From: Centroberyx gerrardi
Lineage: Eukaryota; Chordata; Actinopteri; Beryciformes; Berycidae
Reading direction: 5' to 3'
Assembly: GCF_048128805.1 (NCBI RefSeq)
Contig: NC_135997.1
Coordinates: 8,389,116-8,453,115 of the forward strand
DNA length: 64,000 nucleotides
Positions 42,280-48,466 of this stretch are shown here, piece by piece (position 1 is the stretch's first letter; each line of letters opens with the position of its first letter). A program made the position numbers and the translations under genes. Below the pieces are notes generated by a model that was given only the letters and a program-made list of their open reading frames with translations, ran no database searches and was not told where the DNA came from.

Positions 42280-44544
42280 TCACAGTGCCTATGTTTTGTC
42301 TATTTGGTGTGGCTGTTCTGATTTCTCTGTATTCTTCTCTATGTAGTGTGGAGTTGCTGACGGAGAAGGCTTCCTCAGTCTCTGGCAGGTCAACCAGACA
42401 TCCTCCAACCCCAAACCCTACCTGGTGAGGGCATCCACACCCCACCCACACACCCAAATGCATGTGGATGCTAGCCAGTACAAGACATAGAACAAAATGT
42501 GAATTGTGATAATCGAACAGCATTGTTGACTAATCATCCTTCTCACTTTTGTTTTTTTCCTCGTTTCTCCTCTTCTTGTTCCTGCCACCAGAGTTGGCAG
42601 TGCCACACTAAGACCTGTGGTGACTTTGCCTTCATCACCTCCTCCAGCCTCATCGCCACGGCCGGGCAGTCCAACGACAGCAGGTCAGCACCAGCACTGC
42701 ATCTACTGGGGGAACACCAGCTTTTATCTAACACTGCTCTTTGCCTGTTGTCATTCTTTGACTAATACTTGCCATGGTTTCCTTTCTCCACAGAAATGTA
42801 TGCCTGTGGGATACTCTGATTTCACCTAGCAATACCATGGTCCACGGTAAGAAATCCCGAACGCTTCAAACAAGACAAATTTAACCTTTTTCACAGTTGT
42901 GTGGTCATCCGTTTCAAATTTATCTCATCCATGTGTCTCCCCCCATCAGCGTTCCCCTGCCATGAGAACGGGGCCACTGTGCTGCAGTACGCTCCTAAAC
43001 AGCAGTTGCTGATCACCGGAGGCAGGAAGGGCTTTGTGTGCGTGTTTGACGTCCGCCAGCGGCAGCTGCTCCACACTTTCCAGGCCCACGACTCGGCCAT
43101 CAAGGCCCTGGCGCTGGATGCCTCCGAGGACTTCTTTGTCACCGGCTCTGCAGAGGGCAACATGAAGGTGACACGTGCTCCGCCACTCACTCACTGCCCT
43201 GACAAAACACATTAGCATTTACAGTCACGCATTGGCTGTGTACAGAAGATTAGTGCTTCACCCTAGATAGGACCCTACTAGATATAATCAGAAAATCCTC
43301 CTCCATGCACACAGAGTCCAGCGGTTAAGGCCCCCTGTCTCTGGAATCACATGTGTCCCCACTGTCCTAGTTTTCTCTTTTAGGTTTTTCTTTCTCTCTG
43401 TCTCCCTCTCTACTTTCCCACTGTCTCAATAAAGAACAAGTACAGATCCTGTACAGTCTCACGGCACATTTGTGGCAGTGACATAAAGACCAATTAATTA
43501 TCAGTTCACTTGAATCGGATCTCAGCCCTCTGGCTCCCTAGTTGAACAGTGTGTAGCTGATCAACTAGGGAGCCAGCAGTGTGAGAAAACGGTAACATTA
43601 GCCACTTAGAAAATAGGCTAAGTTAATGCATGAATTAAATATTTTAAGTGATTCTCTCAGTTACAACAACACTGTGTTACCACAGCACTTTAGGGTTACC
43701 AGGTGGACTCCAATAATTCATATATTAACTAATTTTAAAGTAAAATTTTCACAATAATACAATAGCTACTTGTTTTTATTTCCTGCCACCATGGTCTATG
43801 GTATACAGGACATTATATCATCATGGTGGTGTCTGTCTCTCTGTCTCATACCTCATACTTACATTACAGGTTCTCCCTATAGAGTAGATGATCTGATTAG
43901 ATTTCAGAGCACCTTCCTGCATAATTTTGCATTTTAATGAGGAAAGAGTGATTTTCTCGAAACTAGTATAACTCCTTAATGCTTTAGCAAAGTGTCTGCA
44001 GAGTGCCTGTTCATATTAATACCACCCACATGTTATGTGAAGACAAGAATGTTGACATAGAAATATTTGCAAATTAATGCATTAATTAGCTTAAATAATG
44101 ACCTCAGGTTATGTTTAATATATTATGGTGATTATGGCAGGACATTATGCAGTTCAAGTGCCTGTATCAATTTGTTACTGCTCAATAAAGAACAGACTTG
44201 TTTTGTACAAAATTATATTTACAACACCTTGACATAGTTTCAAAATAATCAAGATGAGTAGGCTGCTCACTCTGCTTTTGAAAAAAAAAAAATCCACCTC
44301 CCACTAACCCTTCTTTTCATTTCTCTCGCTCTAGGTGTGGAAGCTAGCAGGTCACGGGCTCATGCACTCTTTTAGCAACGAGCACGCCAAGCAGTCCATC
44401 TTCCGCAACATCGGCGCCGGCGTCATGCAGGTGGAGACCCGGCCCGGTAACCGCATCTTCACCTGCGGAGCGGACGGCACGCTGAAGATGAGAGTCCTCC
44501 CCGACCGCTACAACATCCCCAACAGCATCTTCGACGTCCTGTAA
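5040..44544 (+). CDS. dmxl2: DmX-like protein 2 (Rabconnectin-3 alpha), whole gene, 56 exons
   Basis: DMXL2 is a very large WD40-repeat scaffold. With WDR7 and ROGDI it forms the vertebrate counterpart of the yeast RAVE complex, which assembles the V-ATPase and acidifies synaptic vesicles and endosomes. The N-terminus MHLHQVLTGAVNPGD and nearly every exon match the vertebrate DMXL2 family as I know it. Exons: 5040-5126, 10867-10992, 11264-11335, 11860-11938, 12148-12292, 12959-13025, 13168-13340, 14410-14590, 14712-14892, 15454-15672, 15970-16241, 17130-17399, 17769-17998, 18487-18689, 19301-19422, 19912-20001, 20134-20242, 20413-20532, 20702-20929, 21292-21578, 23204-23376, 23530-24184, 24654-24983, 25068-25187, 25437-25572, 26758-26868, 27160-27329, 27737-27834, 27955-28120, 28695-28959, 29109-29311, 29459-29857, 29999-30181, 30315-30611, 30725-30916, 31068-31144, 31498-31628, 32860-33105, 33425-33607, 33953-34042, 34932-34967, 35404-35594, 35746-35879, 35978-36063, 36399-36600, 37288-37405, 39920-40006, 40105-40226, 40401-40539, 41763-41823, 42115-42242, 42347-42424, 42592-42683, 42794-42846, 42950-43167, 44335-44544. 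All phases agree and the sum is 9441 nt (3146 aa plus stop), against about 3036 aa in human. DMXL1 is the paralogue; the gldn/cyp19a1a neighbours favour dmxl2. Confidence 0.97.
7255..7385 (-). mobile_element. Possible degenerate tRNA-derived SINE
   Basis: Read on the minus strand, a tRNA A-box-like stretch (TAGCTCCATAGCTAGC) is followed by a B-box-like GGTCCAAACCC at a plausible tRNA spacing. No poly(A) tail or target duplication could be seen. The assignment rests on these two motifs only. Confidence 0.3.
7486..7548. repeat. (CA)n microsatellite
   Basis: About 30 CA units with one CG interruption, in dmxl2 intron 1. Confidence 0.96.
9482..9521. repeat. (GT)n followed by a G run
   Basis: About 14 GT units run directly into 11 or so consecutive G. 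A compound repeat like this is prone to sequencing and replication slippage. Confidence 0.95.
10482..10619. repeat. Degenerate 33-bp tandem repeat
   Basis: Three successive units of 33 nt begin with a GTTTCACT-like core (10482, then about 10515 and 10548). A shorter, more diverged fourth unit and a partial fifth follow. Each unit carries a variant of ATGCTAATGCT. This is a small minisatellite in dmxl2 intron 1. Confidence 0.7.
10867..13340 (+). CDS. dmxl2: dmxl2 exons 2-7 (N-terminal WD40 region)
   Basis: Exons 10867-10992, 11264-11335, 11860-11938, 12148-12292, 12959-13025 and 13168-13340 encode about residues 30-250. The sequence has typical WD propeller strands such as AASYGNTVCIFEP, LQLWAPP, AKWSPDGEYFATVGKDD and LKVWYP. 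Exon 4 could start at 11860 or three bases later because the acceptor reads CAGCAG. I chose 11860, which keeps an extra glutamine. A TG-rich tract precedes the exon 7 acceptor. Confidence 0.95.
13126..13165. repeat. (TG)n tract beside the dmxl2 exon 7 acceptor
   Basis: An interrupted TG repeat ends only two bases before the exon 7 splice acceptor AG (13166-13167). It takes the place of a normal pyrimidine tract. Confidence 0.9.
13341..14409 (+). other. dmxl2: dmxl2 intron 7
   Basis: The intron begins with a (CA)n microsatellite (13347-13391) only a few bases after the exon 7 donor. The remainder is AT-rich, with an (ATT)n stretch near 13710-13730. I saw no coding signal. Confidence 0.7.
14410..20001 (+). 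CDS. dmxl2: dmxl2 exons 8-16
   Basis: Exons 14410-14590, 14712-14892, 15454-15672, 15970-16241, 17130-17399, 17769-17998, 18487-18689, 19301-19422 and 19912-20001 encode about residues 250-839. They carry further WD strands (CNVLLTSCEDGVCRLWSE, FTIHPADGSFLVWHVKYLD) and family-specific blocks such as WAVTFAERSAFSNVLTVSHK and GEVFNIVSQQSTARPGC. Exon 11 includes an acidic, Ser/Gly-rich low-complexity stretch (aa about 445-480), as is usual for linkers between propeller blades. All splice sites are GT-AG. Confidence 0.95.
15725..15860. repeat. Interspersed-repeat-like segment in dmxl2 intron 10
   Basis: TTTATTTATATAG followed by a CCCTTTATCACAAGC-like block and an AGAGGATTTTACAGAG-like block resembles a segment scattered through many teleost genomes. 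I recognise the pattern but cannot name the family or find its boundaries. Confidence 0.35.
18337..18363. repeat. Poly(C) tract
   Basis: About 18 consecutive C, one G, then eight more C, in dmxl2 intron 13. It could form a G-quadruplex-like or i-motif structure and is error-prone to sequence. Confidence 0.9.
19450..19474. repeat. (CA)n microsatellite
   Basis: A short CA repeat about 27 bases after the donor of dmxl2 exon 15. Confidence 0.9.
20134..23376 (+). CDS. dmxl2: dmxl2 exons 17-21
   Basis: Exons 20134-20242, 20413-20532, 20702-20929, 21292-21578 and 23204-23376 encode about residues 840-1145. They include WD-like pieces (LHVFQEDFILGYK, VTTCSDSCVRFWHCTVEGE) and a Ser/Pro-rich segment in exon 19 (SSPETSPISPLPRS) that looks like a phosphorylatable linker. 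Exon 20 contains an acidic stretch (NEEEDNNS). The 1.6-kb intron 20 carries an inverted LINE fragment. Confidence 0.95.
21579..23203 (+). other. dmxl2: dmxl2 intron 20
   Basis: The 1.6-kb intron is largely repeat-derived. A segment from about 21790 to 22080 (near TCCCTGCAGGAAAATTTGTC) resembles a common teleost interspersed repeat. Positions 22150-22840 hold a minus-strand LINE remnant. No host coding exon was found. Confidence 0.6.
22150..22840 (-). mobile_element. Decayed non-LTR retrotransposon (APE-endonuclease LINE fragment)
   Basis: Translated on the minus strand, the segment gives fragments typical of the N-terminal endonuclease of L2/CR1/Rex-like LINEs. An opening piece reads RIYTRNNLISLCHTSAS. 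Then come GICVNDLWCRNYTLRETV, LPQEIGSIIVCSVYV and, in another frame, PPSGESKQAAIHLVECIQ and ALVLIPGDLNHFRLE. The last matches the conserved GDFNH active-site block of the endonuclease. At least one frameshift and stops break the frame, and the reverse transcriptase part is absent. It is a dead, 5'-derived fragment inserted opposite to dmxl2. The exact clade is uncertain. Confidence 0.7.
23405..23448. repeat. (GT)n microsatellite
   Basis: About 22 GT units in the short intron between dmxl2 exons 21 and 22. Confidence 0.95.
23530..25572 (+). CDS. dmxl2: dmxl2 exons 22-25 (start of Rav1-like core)
   Basis: Exons 23530-24184 (655 nt, the largest), 24654-24983, 25068-25187 and 25437-25572 encode about residues 1145-1559. 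They contain the strongly conserved blocks DGTPSLPVSLSWVRDGILVV, LELMDLGKVRRAKAILSHLV and SSHLMHSSLPGLTRLEQMFL, the region shared with yeast Rav1 that is thought to engage the V-ATPase V1 sector. Exon 24 diverges most from the mammalian sequence as I know it. Frames join cleanly. Confidence 0.96.
25590..25760. repeat. Teleost interspersed-repeat-like segment
   Basis: TTATTTGACAGGGACAGCGCA and, about 90 bases on, TGCCTGGGCAGGAGTC resemble a dispersed element common in percomorph genomes. I cannot give a family name or its ends from this sequence. Confidence 0.35.
26000..26180 (+). mobile_element. tRNA-derived SINE remnant in dmxl2 intron 25
   Basis: A B-box match GGTTCAAGCCC at about 26042 is followed by the SINE-body-like blocks CTCAGGCAAGACACTGACC and TGACCTGCACTCTGACC. 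The A box before it is weak. The layout fits a tRNA-headed teleost SINE. There is no clean tail and no target-site duplication that I can see. Confidence 0.5.
26758..29311 (+). CDS. dmxl2: dmxl2 exons 26-31 (Rav1p C-like core)
   Basis: Exons 26758-26868, 27160-27329, 27737-27834, 27955-28120, 28695-28959 and 29109-29311 encode about residues 1559-1896. This is the most conserved part of the DMXL family: DECGLRYLLAMRLHTCLLTS, CHFAWAFHSEAEEE, FEQSAAFFLLAGSLKDAIEV and MKDYTRALDTLLE. The helical pattern fits the alpha-solenoid of Rav1/Rabconnectin. The exon 27 acceptor is preceded by about 130 bases of CT repeats, a very long pyrimidine tract. Confidence 0.97.
27020..27150. repeat. CT-rich simple repeat before dmxl2 exon 27
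   Basis: Runs of TCTCTG/TCTCTC occupy the end of intron 26, up to about ten bases from the exon 27 acceptor AG. Confidence 0.9.
29459..30916 (+). CDS. dmxl2: dmxl2 exons 32-35
   Basis: Exons 29459-29857, 29999-30181, 30315-30611 and 30725-30916 (all phase 0 to 0) encode about residues 1897-2253. Exon 32 holds a variable acidic linker with repeated Trp-containing motifs (MDWG, LDWSQPLVKVEDE, LDWGGD) and a run of Asp/Glu. Exons 33-35 return to conserved helical sequence (EVDVIAEQLKFRACLKILMT, TTVKQLQSPLPLPTTLPLLS). Exon 34 contains a Arg/Glu-rich coiled-coil-like stretch around YERHQMERRRLQAK. Confidence 0.96.
31068..33105 (+). CDS. dmxl2: dmxl2 exons 36-38
   Basis: Exons 31068-31144, 31498-31628 and 32860-33105 encode about residues 2254-2405, including LHTLAASLSACIYQALCDSH, MVYQGLLLSERRRLRTESIE and ELFRLAAHPLNNRMWAAVFG. 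The exon 36 donor is CAG followed by GTTCTC, a weak 5' splice site running straight into a (TC)n repeat. The exon 37 acceptor reads GCAGCAG, so one Ser/Gln-level slippage is possible. A TG repeat lies about ten bases before the exon 38 acceptor. Confidence 0.95.
31146..31219. repeat. Compound (TC)n(AC)n microsatellite
   Basis: About 14 TC units pass into AC units starting two bases after the exon 36 GT donor. The splice site and the repeat therefore touch. Confidence 0.95.
31232..31391. repeat. 80-bp tandem duplication in dmxl2 intron 36
   Basis: The ATGCAGTGC at 31235 recurs at 31315. The two units then stay aligned through AGCATTT, AAGTTCC, CCCAAAA and GGTCTTTAC with scattered substitutions. 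The period is 80 bp with two copies. It is not obviously part of a known transposon. Confidence 0.8.
31629..32859 (+). other. dmxl2: dmxl2 intron 37
   Basis: This contains an AT-rich segment with an ATTTATTTTTAAAGCACATTT-like opening (about 31745), (CA)n at 32019-32050, and a block at 32050-32280 (AGCTTGTTCCAGAGAGCAGG, then CTAGAAGACCTCTGCCTGA). These resemble a dispersed teleost repeat. It ends with a TG repeat (32823-32848) and a CT-rich acceptor. Confidence 0.55.
32019..32050. repeat. (CA)n microsatellite
   Basis: About 15 CA units inside a probable interspersed repeat in dmxl2 intron 37. Confidence 0.95.
33425..34967 (+). CDS. dmxl2: dmxl2 exons 39-41, symmetric low-complexity cassette
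   Basis: Exons 33425-33607 (183 nt), 33953-34042 (90 nt) and 34932-34967 (36 nt) each begin and end in phase 1. They encode about residues 2405-2507. Their products are Pro/Ala/Glu-rich (for example PIPAVTQRPKRPPPPSPR and EAEQPSETKAEPDSKAK) and lack similarity to the conserved core. Skipping any one or all three keeps frame, joining exon 38 to exon 42. They are therefore likely alternative exons. The evidence is splice sites plus phase, so the 36-nt exon is the least sure. Confidence 0.65.
33835..33880. repeat. (GT)n microsatellite
   Basis: A mildly interrupted GT repeat in the intron between dmxl2 exons 39 and 40. Confidence 0.93.
35404..37405 (+). CDS. dmxl2: dmxl2 exons 42-46
   Basis: Exons 35404-35594, 35746-35879, 35978-36063, 36399-36600 and 37288-37405 encode about residues 2508-2751. 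Conserved blocks are HRRRFNMRMLVPGRPVK, YREKFIPPELSMWDYFVAK, a Asp/Glu run in exon 43, PPPNYINTYPTDLS and RRLWHFLVKQEVLQET. A C-rich tract lies directly before the exon 42 acceptor and a TG repeat before the exon 45 acceptor. Confidence 0.96.
36066..36095. repeat. (CA)n microsatellite
   Basis: A short CA repeat starting two bases after the GTATGC donor region of dmxl2 exon 44. Confidence 0.93.
38512..38577 (+). CDS. dmxl2: Candidate dmxl2 cassette exon (66 nt)
   Basis: A TAG acceptor after a T/G-rich stretch and an AAG|GTAGTA donor enclose 22 in-frame codons, phase 0 to 0, with no stop. It reads SVDSHMDRVSPN and continues to SSPDK. It would insert between exons 46 and 47 after KRKQSE without shifting frame. 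I do not recognise the peptide as constitutive DMXL2. It may be a tissue-specific exon or chance. Confidence 0.35.
38680..39136. mobile_element. Degenerate hAT-like DNA element with nested insertion
   Basis: ATATCGCAATACTT near 38700 and TTATCGCCCAGCCCTA at 39121-39136 resemble the internal and terminal parts of a widespread teleost DNA transposon group. The left terminal repeat is missing or decayed, so the extent is a guess. A second element interrupts it at 38840-38942. Confidence 0.35.
38840..38942. mobile_element. Short retroelement-like insertion with 15-bp flanking direct repeat
   Basis: The 15-base repeat AATGCTTGGTGTGAT at 38825-38839 recurs as AATGTTTGGTGTGAT at 38943-38957. This is one mismatch and a length that fits a LINE-mobilised target duplication. 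The insert carries TTTCGGC, then GCCTTCTTCAGGGTG, a motif pair also found in the insertion at 49966-50171. Confidence 0.6.
39920..40539 (+). CDS. dmxl2: dmxl2 exons 47-49
   Basis: Exons 39920-40006, 40105-40226 and 40401-40539 encode about residues 2752-2867: ADLGYPGGKAKIIHKESD, EIVLASTHDVQEVDVSTL and a Ser/Pro/Gln-rich linker leading to MPWLGSGQTSMGASV. They connect the Rav1-like core to the C-terminal WD propeller. All junctions keep frame. Confidence 0.96.
40691..41024. mobile_element. hAT-like MITE with exact 8-bp target-site duplication
   Basis: The 334-bp segment starts CTGTGATTCTCAA and ends, as reverse complement, CAGTGGTTCTCAAC. These are imperfect terminal inverted repeats of the common hAT (Charlie-like) type. 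GCCTAGAC stands immediately before it (40683-40690) and immediately after it (41025-41032), an exact 8-bp duplication as hAT transposases make. There is no coding capacity, so it is non-autonomous. It sits in dmxl2 intron 49. Confidence 0.85.
41763..44544 (+). CDS. dmxl2: dmxl2 exons 50-56 (C-terminal WD40 propeller and stop)
   Basis: Exons 41763-41823, 42115-42242, 42347-42424, 42592-42683, 42794-42846, 42950-43167 and 44335-44544 encode about residues 2868-3146. Clear WD blades are TGAQDGSVRMFEWNRPQQ, GVADGEGFLSLWQVNQ, ITGGRKGFVCVFDVRQRQ, FVTGSAEGNMKVWKLAGH and FTCGADGTLKMRVLP. The stop TAA is at 44542-44544. The exon 51 acceptor (42113-42114) lies directly behind a long (TG)n run. Confidence 0.97.
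42030..42108. repeat. (GT)n microsatellite abutting the dmxl2 exon 51 acceptor
   Basis: About 39 uninterrupted GT units follow roughly 100 bases of CT-rich sequence (41930-42029). They end about four bases before the exon 51 acceptor AG, so the repeat replaces the usual pyrimidine tract. Confidence 0.97.
42245..42279. repeat. (CA)n microsatellite
   Basis: A CA repeat beginning at the donor of dmxl2 exon 51 (AAG|GTACACAC). Exon 51 is thus bounded by TG repeats on one side and CA repeats on the other. Confidence 0.95.
43315..43445 (+). mobile_element. Degenerate SINE
   Basis: AGTCCAGCGGTTAAGGC resembles a tRNA A-box region. The downstream CT-rich body ending ACTGTCTCAATAAAG resembles the body of the better preserved SINE at 55341. 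The B box is lost. Confidence 0.4.
43530..43576. repeat. Perfect 16-bp inverted repeat with 15-nt spacer
   Basis: CTGGCTCCCTAGTTGA at 43530-43545 is followed, after 15 nt, by its exact reverse complement at 43561-43576. As RNA it would form a stable hairpin in dmxl2 intron 55. Confidence 0.9.
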
Positions 44545-46265
44545 CGCCTACTTCCACTGCTAAGGGTCCGAAGAGGAAAGAGACAGAGAGAGAAAACACT
44601 AAGACATATGTAACACTCGCTAGACATCAATGGTTTTAATTGACGGGGGAAGTCAAGTAGTCAAGAGATCACCATGCTTTTGGCAGCTTTCAGAGTGTGC
44701 ACTGTTCCATGGGTTTACTGTTAACGTAAATCATATCCAGAGTGATAAACGGAGCTGCGAATATTTTTTTCTTTTTCCCAAAGTCTGAAAGCAAAGAGTT
44801 ACAAGCAAAAGGTATCATACTTGATTTTAAAGCTAGATTTATTGTAATTTTATTGAAGAATCTCTACTCGTAGAGTGTGTCCATAGGGAAGCTATGCATG
44901 TCCTGTTCTCGTTACGCGGTGCAATCACAGGTCTATTGATAGTGCTCTGTAAAAGTGCTCAAGCAAAAATTTTAAAAGTGTGTAACTGTCGTCATTTTGT
45001 GCCCACAGCTGAAAATCTCTTAGCATCTACTTTAACCAGCACTGTGGTTTGTTATTAAGTCAGTGGTTTCCGGTGTGAATCAAGTTGTTGGAATCTGCAT
45101 TTTGTTTCACTGGTTTTGCCCCCCTGCCCCTTCCCCCGGCTTTTCTCTGCCCTTATGGAAGAGTTGATGGCGCATTGCTCCTATAGTGACCCCCCTGTTT
45201 CACTGGCTGCCCAGTCACACACTCCGGCCTCTCCTGGTTCGGGGGCTCGACCCGGCCCGGTTCCGGTCCTCGAGTGTGTGCTCACTCTGCTGTGTCTGCC
45301 ATCTGTACGCCTGCCCGCCCACCTGCCCTCAAATGCCTGTTTGTGTGGCAGACTCACTGCTAGAACATTCCTGTTGGGAAGATGATGTGTTTTACTCCTG
45401 TGACTGTGGTTTCAATGTCTCCATCTGTCTGGTCCAAACCCAAACGCCCACCCACCCTGAGCAGAAACACAAAGGTTCACTTCTGGTTTTGCACAAGATA
45501 TTGTTTTCTTTTTTTTAAATTTTATTATTTAAATTATTTATATGTTTGTGTTTGTTTGTTTGGTCCACAATTCCTTTGTAAAACTATTGATATTTATGTT
45601 TAACTTATTGCCTTTTATGTTAGGAATGTAAGGGGTTTTACTGTATCTGACTGGAAGATAGTGCAACATGGTATACTGTATGTAAGTGTGTGTTACCTCG
45701 CTAGTTGTTTTTACCGTTTCATCCATAAGGAATAGATATTTGCACTCAAAATCTGGAGACACTATAAAAGTTTATTTCAAATAAATAGGTTATTGAAGAA
45801 GAAACTGTTATATACAAATGAATGTCTGGCTTTATTTGGCCTAGTAGTAAAAAGTTTGAAATAGTTTTAATATATAAATTATATAAATATATATATATAT
45901 ATATGAAATACCACAACAGCTTGTACAAACATGAAAGCGTTTTCTTTATTTTTGGTTTGTATCATACCAGCTGGATTAGTTGTAACTTTTGTTAAGTGTA
46001 TGTATGGTATTTATTAAAGAGATTTGTGTTTCTCTCCCTCTTTCTGCCCACTATGTGTACTGTATGTATCTTAAGTGTTTTACCAATGGTCCTACTGGCG
46101 TCTGCTGTGTGTATGTGTGTGTGTATCTAATGCAAATATGAAGCCAACTACATGGGAAGACACTTACTAGGGCACTTGAGTCTGGAGGTGTTTGAGAGAA
46201 CAGGCTATTCTACCACGGTCAGAGTTTTACCTTTGTAAAGTGAATAAATTCTTTTTATTTCATCG
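44545..46265 (+). other. dmxl2: dmxl2 3' UTR (probable)
   Basis: The region after the stop has no coding content on the + strand, and the small open frames are unfamiliar. It holds several AT-rich stretches and polyadenylation hexamers at 45780-45785, 46013-46018 (ATTAAA) and 46243-46248. The end is set by the last hexamer, which is followed by a T-rich downstream element. The UTR length is inference. Confidence 0.55.
46243..46248 (+). terminator. dmxl2: Likely distal dmxl2 poly(A) signal
   Basis: An AATAAA is followed within about 20-50 bases by TTTTATTTCATCGGGGTG and a T12 run, a good downstream U/GU element. The earlier hexamers could give shorter 3' UTRs. Confidence 0.5.
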
Positions 46266-47149
46266 GGGTGATTTTACGCTGTTTTTTTTTTTTTCTTTTC
46301 TTTTCTGTCAATAGTAATAATTAGCAGTGACCAAGGATCATGCTGCTTCACCAAAAAGGCATGTGGACTGTATATATGTACAAAATATAAGGGGGTATCA
46401 GAAATTGTACCGAAACATACAGTATGTCCATATAAAAATGCATTTCAGATAATTAACATGCAAATACAGGAAAGAACAGAATCATTTACAACACAGGCGA
46501 CCTTGAAAGTCAAGTTATGAGTACAACATATATATCATACAAGTGATTGATGCATACAAAATGATAACAAAACCTTTTCACACTGTTAGTTGTTCCATAA
46601 CCTCACATGTACAATGGGAATAGGATATAAATACAGCACTAATGTTTACTTTTGACACCGTAACACAATAATTATTGAGTAAGAGCTTGATTTCCTTCAT
46701 TTAATGATATTGTGATCTATATGAACTGATTACAGCTTTAGCTGATGGTTGAGTCCTTGAATACTGACAGGGAAAACAAGAACGTGACCAGCGTACACAG
46801 ATATGAGTGAATATTCAGTACTCAGCAGGACCTTAAGCCTTCGGAAAGGCACTTCCCTCTGCACTGACTCGCATATCGCTGCTGTCAAATGAAAACCTCT
46901 TATCTCCAAAACATAATCTCTTCAGGAACTAAAAAAAATGGCCTTGGTCTTTGGCTTTGCCGTCATGCGTTTTTTGAGATTATCCAGTGGGGTTTGAAAG
47001 GGTTTGAGGTGGTAGAGTTTGTCTCAACCCATAGAGAGAAAGAGGTAAGAGCTATCAATACCATGCTGATTTTACCTCTTTCTCTCTGTCTAAAATGTTT
47101 TGATCCAGCACCTGTAGTAAGTTTTTTAGATGTGCAGACTTTTTTCTAC
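46266..47149. other. Convergent intergenic stretch between dmxl2 and gldn
   Basis: AT-rich DNA between the presumed 3' ends of the two convergent genes. I see no ORF with recognisable sequence and no clear repeat. Part of it may be gldn 3' UTR if the gldn poly(A) signal at 47150 is not used. Confidence 0.5.
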
Positions 47150-47155
47150 TTTATT
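47150..47155 (-). terminator. gldn: Candidate gldn poly(A) signal
   Basis: AATAAA on the minus strand lies 140 bases beyond the gldn stop codon (47295-47297). It would give a short 3' UTR. No experiment supports it here. Confidence 0.35.
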
Positions 47156-47294
47156 AAACCCATAGAGAAACATGTAATGTTACGAGGTTTTCACATGACA
47201 GTAGCGATACAGAATAAAAGCAGATGACAGTATGTAATATCCATATCTGAGTACTGGTCTTTCATGATCAGATATAGTGTAGAGGCTGAGGTGC

Positions 47295-48466
47295 TCAGTC
47301 ATCAGAGATGAAGTGGACCACATACAGCCGGACGTAGCTGTGGTCCCATACATACAGGTGTCTGTCCTTGGGACTGTAGGAGAGCATGGCCAGCACCCCG
47401 CCTGGCGACCTCAGGTCAAAGGTTACGTTGACGGGTTTGCCCTTCAGCAGGTCGAAGGCGAAGGTGACTCTAGTGTCCTTGGTGTCGGTGACATACAGAA
47501 CTCCGCAGGCGATGAAGGCGTTGCCGGCCTTGGTGCGGGGGTACGTGGTGTTAATATAGGAGATGACGGAGAAGGTCTTCTGGTCCAGCTGGGCGACCAT
47601 GACGCTCTCATCCACACTGGAGGCAAAGATCAGCCACAGGCCGTTCTCATCTGCCGCCAGTTTGAAGTAGGTTTTGGAGTTGTGGAGCAGGTAGGAGAGG
47701 TTGTGGTACAAAGCGTTGTCTATAGCGAGAGTGTGAAGCCTCTTGGAGCGCAGGTCAAATCTGTGAACACAAAGGAATCAGGTTCTTAACCTAGTGGGAT
47801 AATTTGATCATGTCATCAATTCACACGAATGGAAACAACAGCGAAGCATCTAACTTTGCATCACACACTGTGAAAGTGATCCTTTACCTGGCGATGCTGG
47901 AGGTGCCAGCAATATGATAGTAGAAGGAGCCATTGTGAACAGTGTGGCCGCAGCCCTGATAAAACTTCCTGACATCCACAATGTCACTGCTGCTGTTCTG
48001 GAAGGAGGCGATGCTTTTATACTCCTTCACCACACGACCTGGAGAGGAGAGAGGCAATGATTCATTATAACTCCGAAACAAAGTTTTAGATGGTGGGAGG
48101 AGTGCTGGTGATTGAGTGGTCGAGGTGAGCCAGGCTGCAGGGGGCTGAAAAAATCAGGTATTTATAGGGCTTTTTTAAGGTCCTACAGTCTTATGTCCCC
48201 AGTATCTCTGTCACACTGAAACCAGCGACCTTGGTGTGGAACACAAAGAGATTGATGGCACATCTTGACTAAATAACCTGTGACTGCATCATCAGTGTCC
48301 ACGCTGGGTTTTCACCATCTGTCCTCTGTGGCCAACCTACCAGAGAAGTGTTCTGCCACCCATATGCGCTCATCGTTCAGCTGAGCGGTGTCTTTCATCC
48401 ACGTGCCAAATGTGGTCTCCATCTTGGTCACATTCCTGGGGTTGATCAGGGACTTGATCAGGCAGT
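47295..48466 (-). CDS. gldn: gldn exons 8-10 (olfactomedin domain)
   Basis: Exons 48466-48341, 48038-47888 and 47760-47295 encode about residues 345-592. They carry the olfactomedin beta-propeller core: [40 protein letters not shown] and [20 protein letters not shown]. The C-terminus ends VVHFISDD. The Cys in DCLIKS and the one in GCGHTVH fit the domain's disulphide positions. This domain is what binds neurofascin in mammals. Confidence 0.95.

Larger units (their letters stand above)
43168..44334 (+). other. dmxl2: dmxl2 intron 55
   Basis: Contents: a degenerate SINE at about 43315-43445, a perfect 16-bp inverted repeat at 43530-43576, and otherwise AT-rich sequence with no coding signal. 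An A13 run lies near 44280. Confidence 0.65.

Noticed and set aside
47313..47789. 158-codon open frame on the + strand
   Set aside because: It is antisense to gldn exon 10. The minus-strand frame encodes a clear olfactomedin domain with correct splice sites, so the + frame is a shadow of its codon bias.
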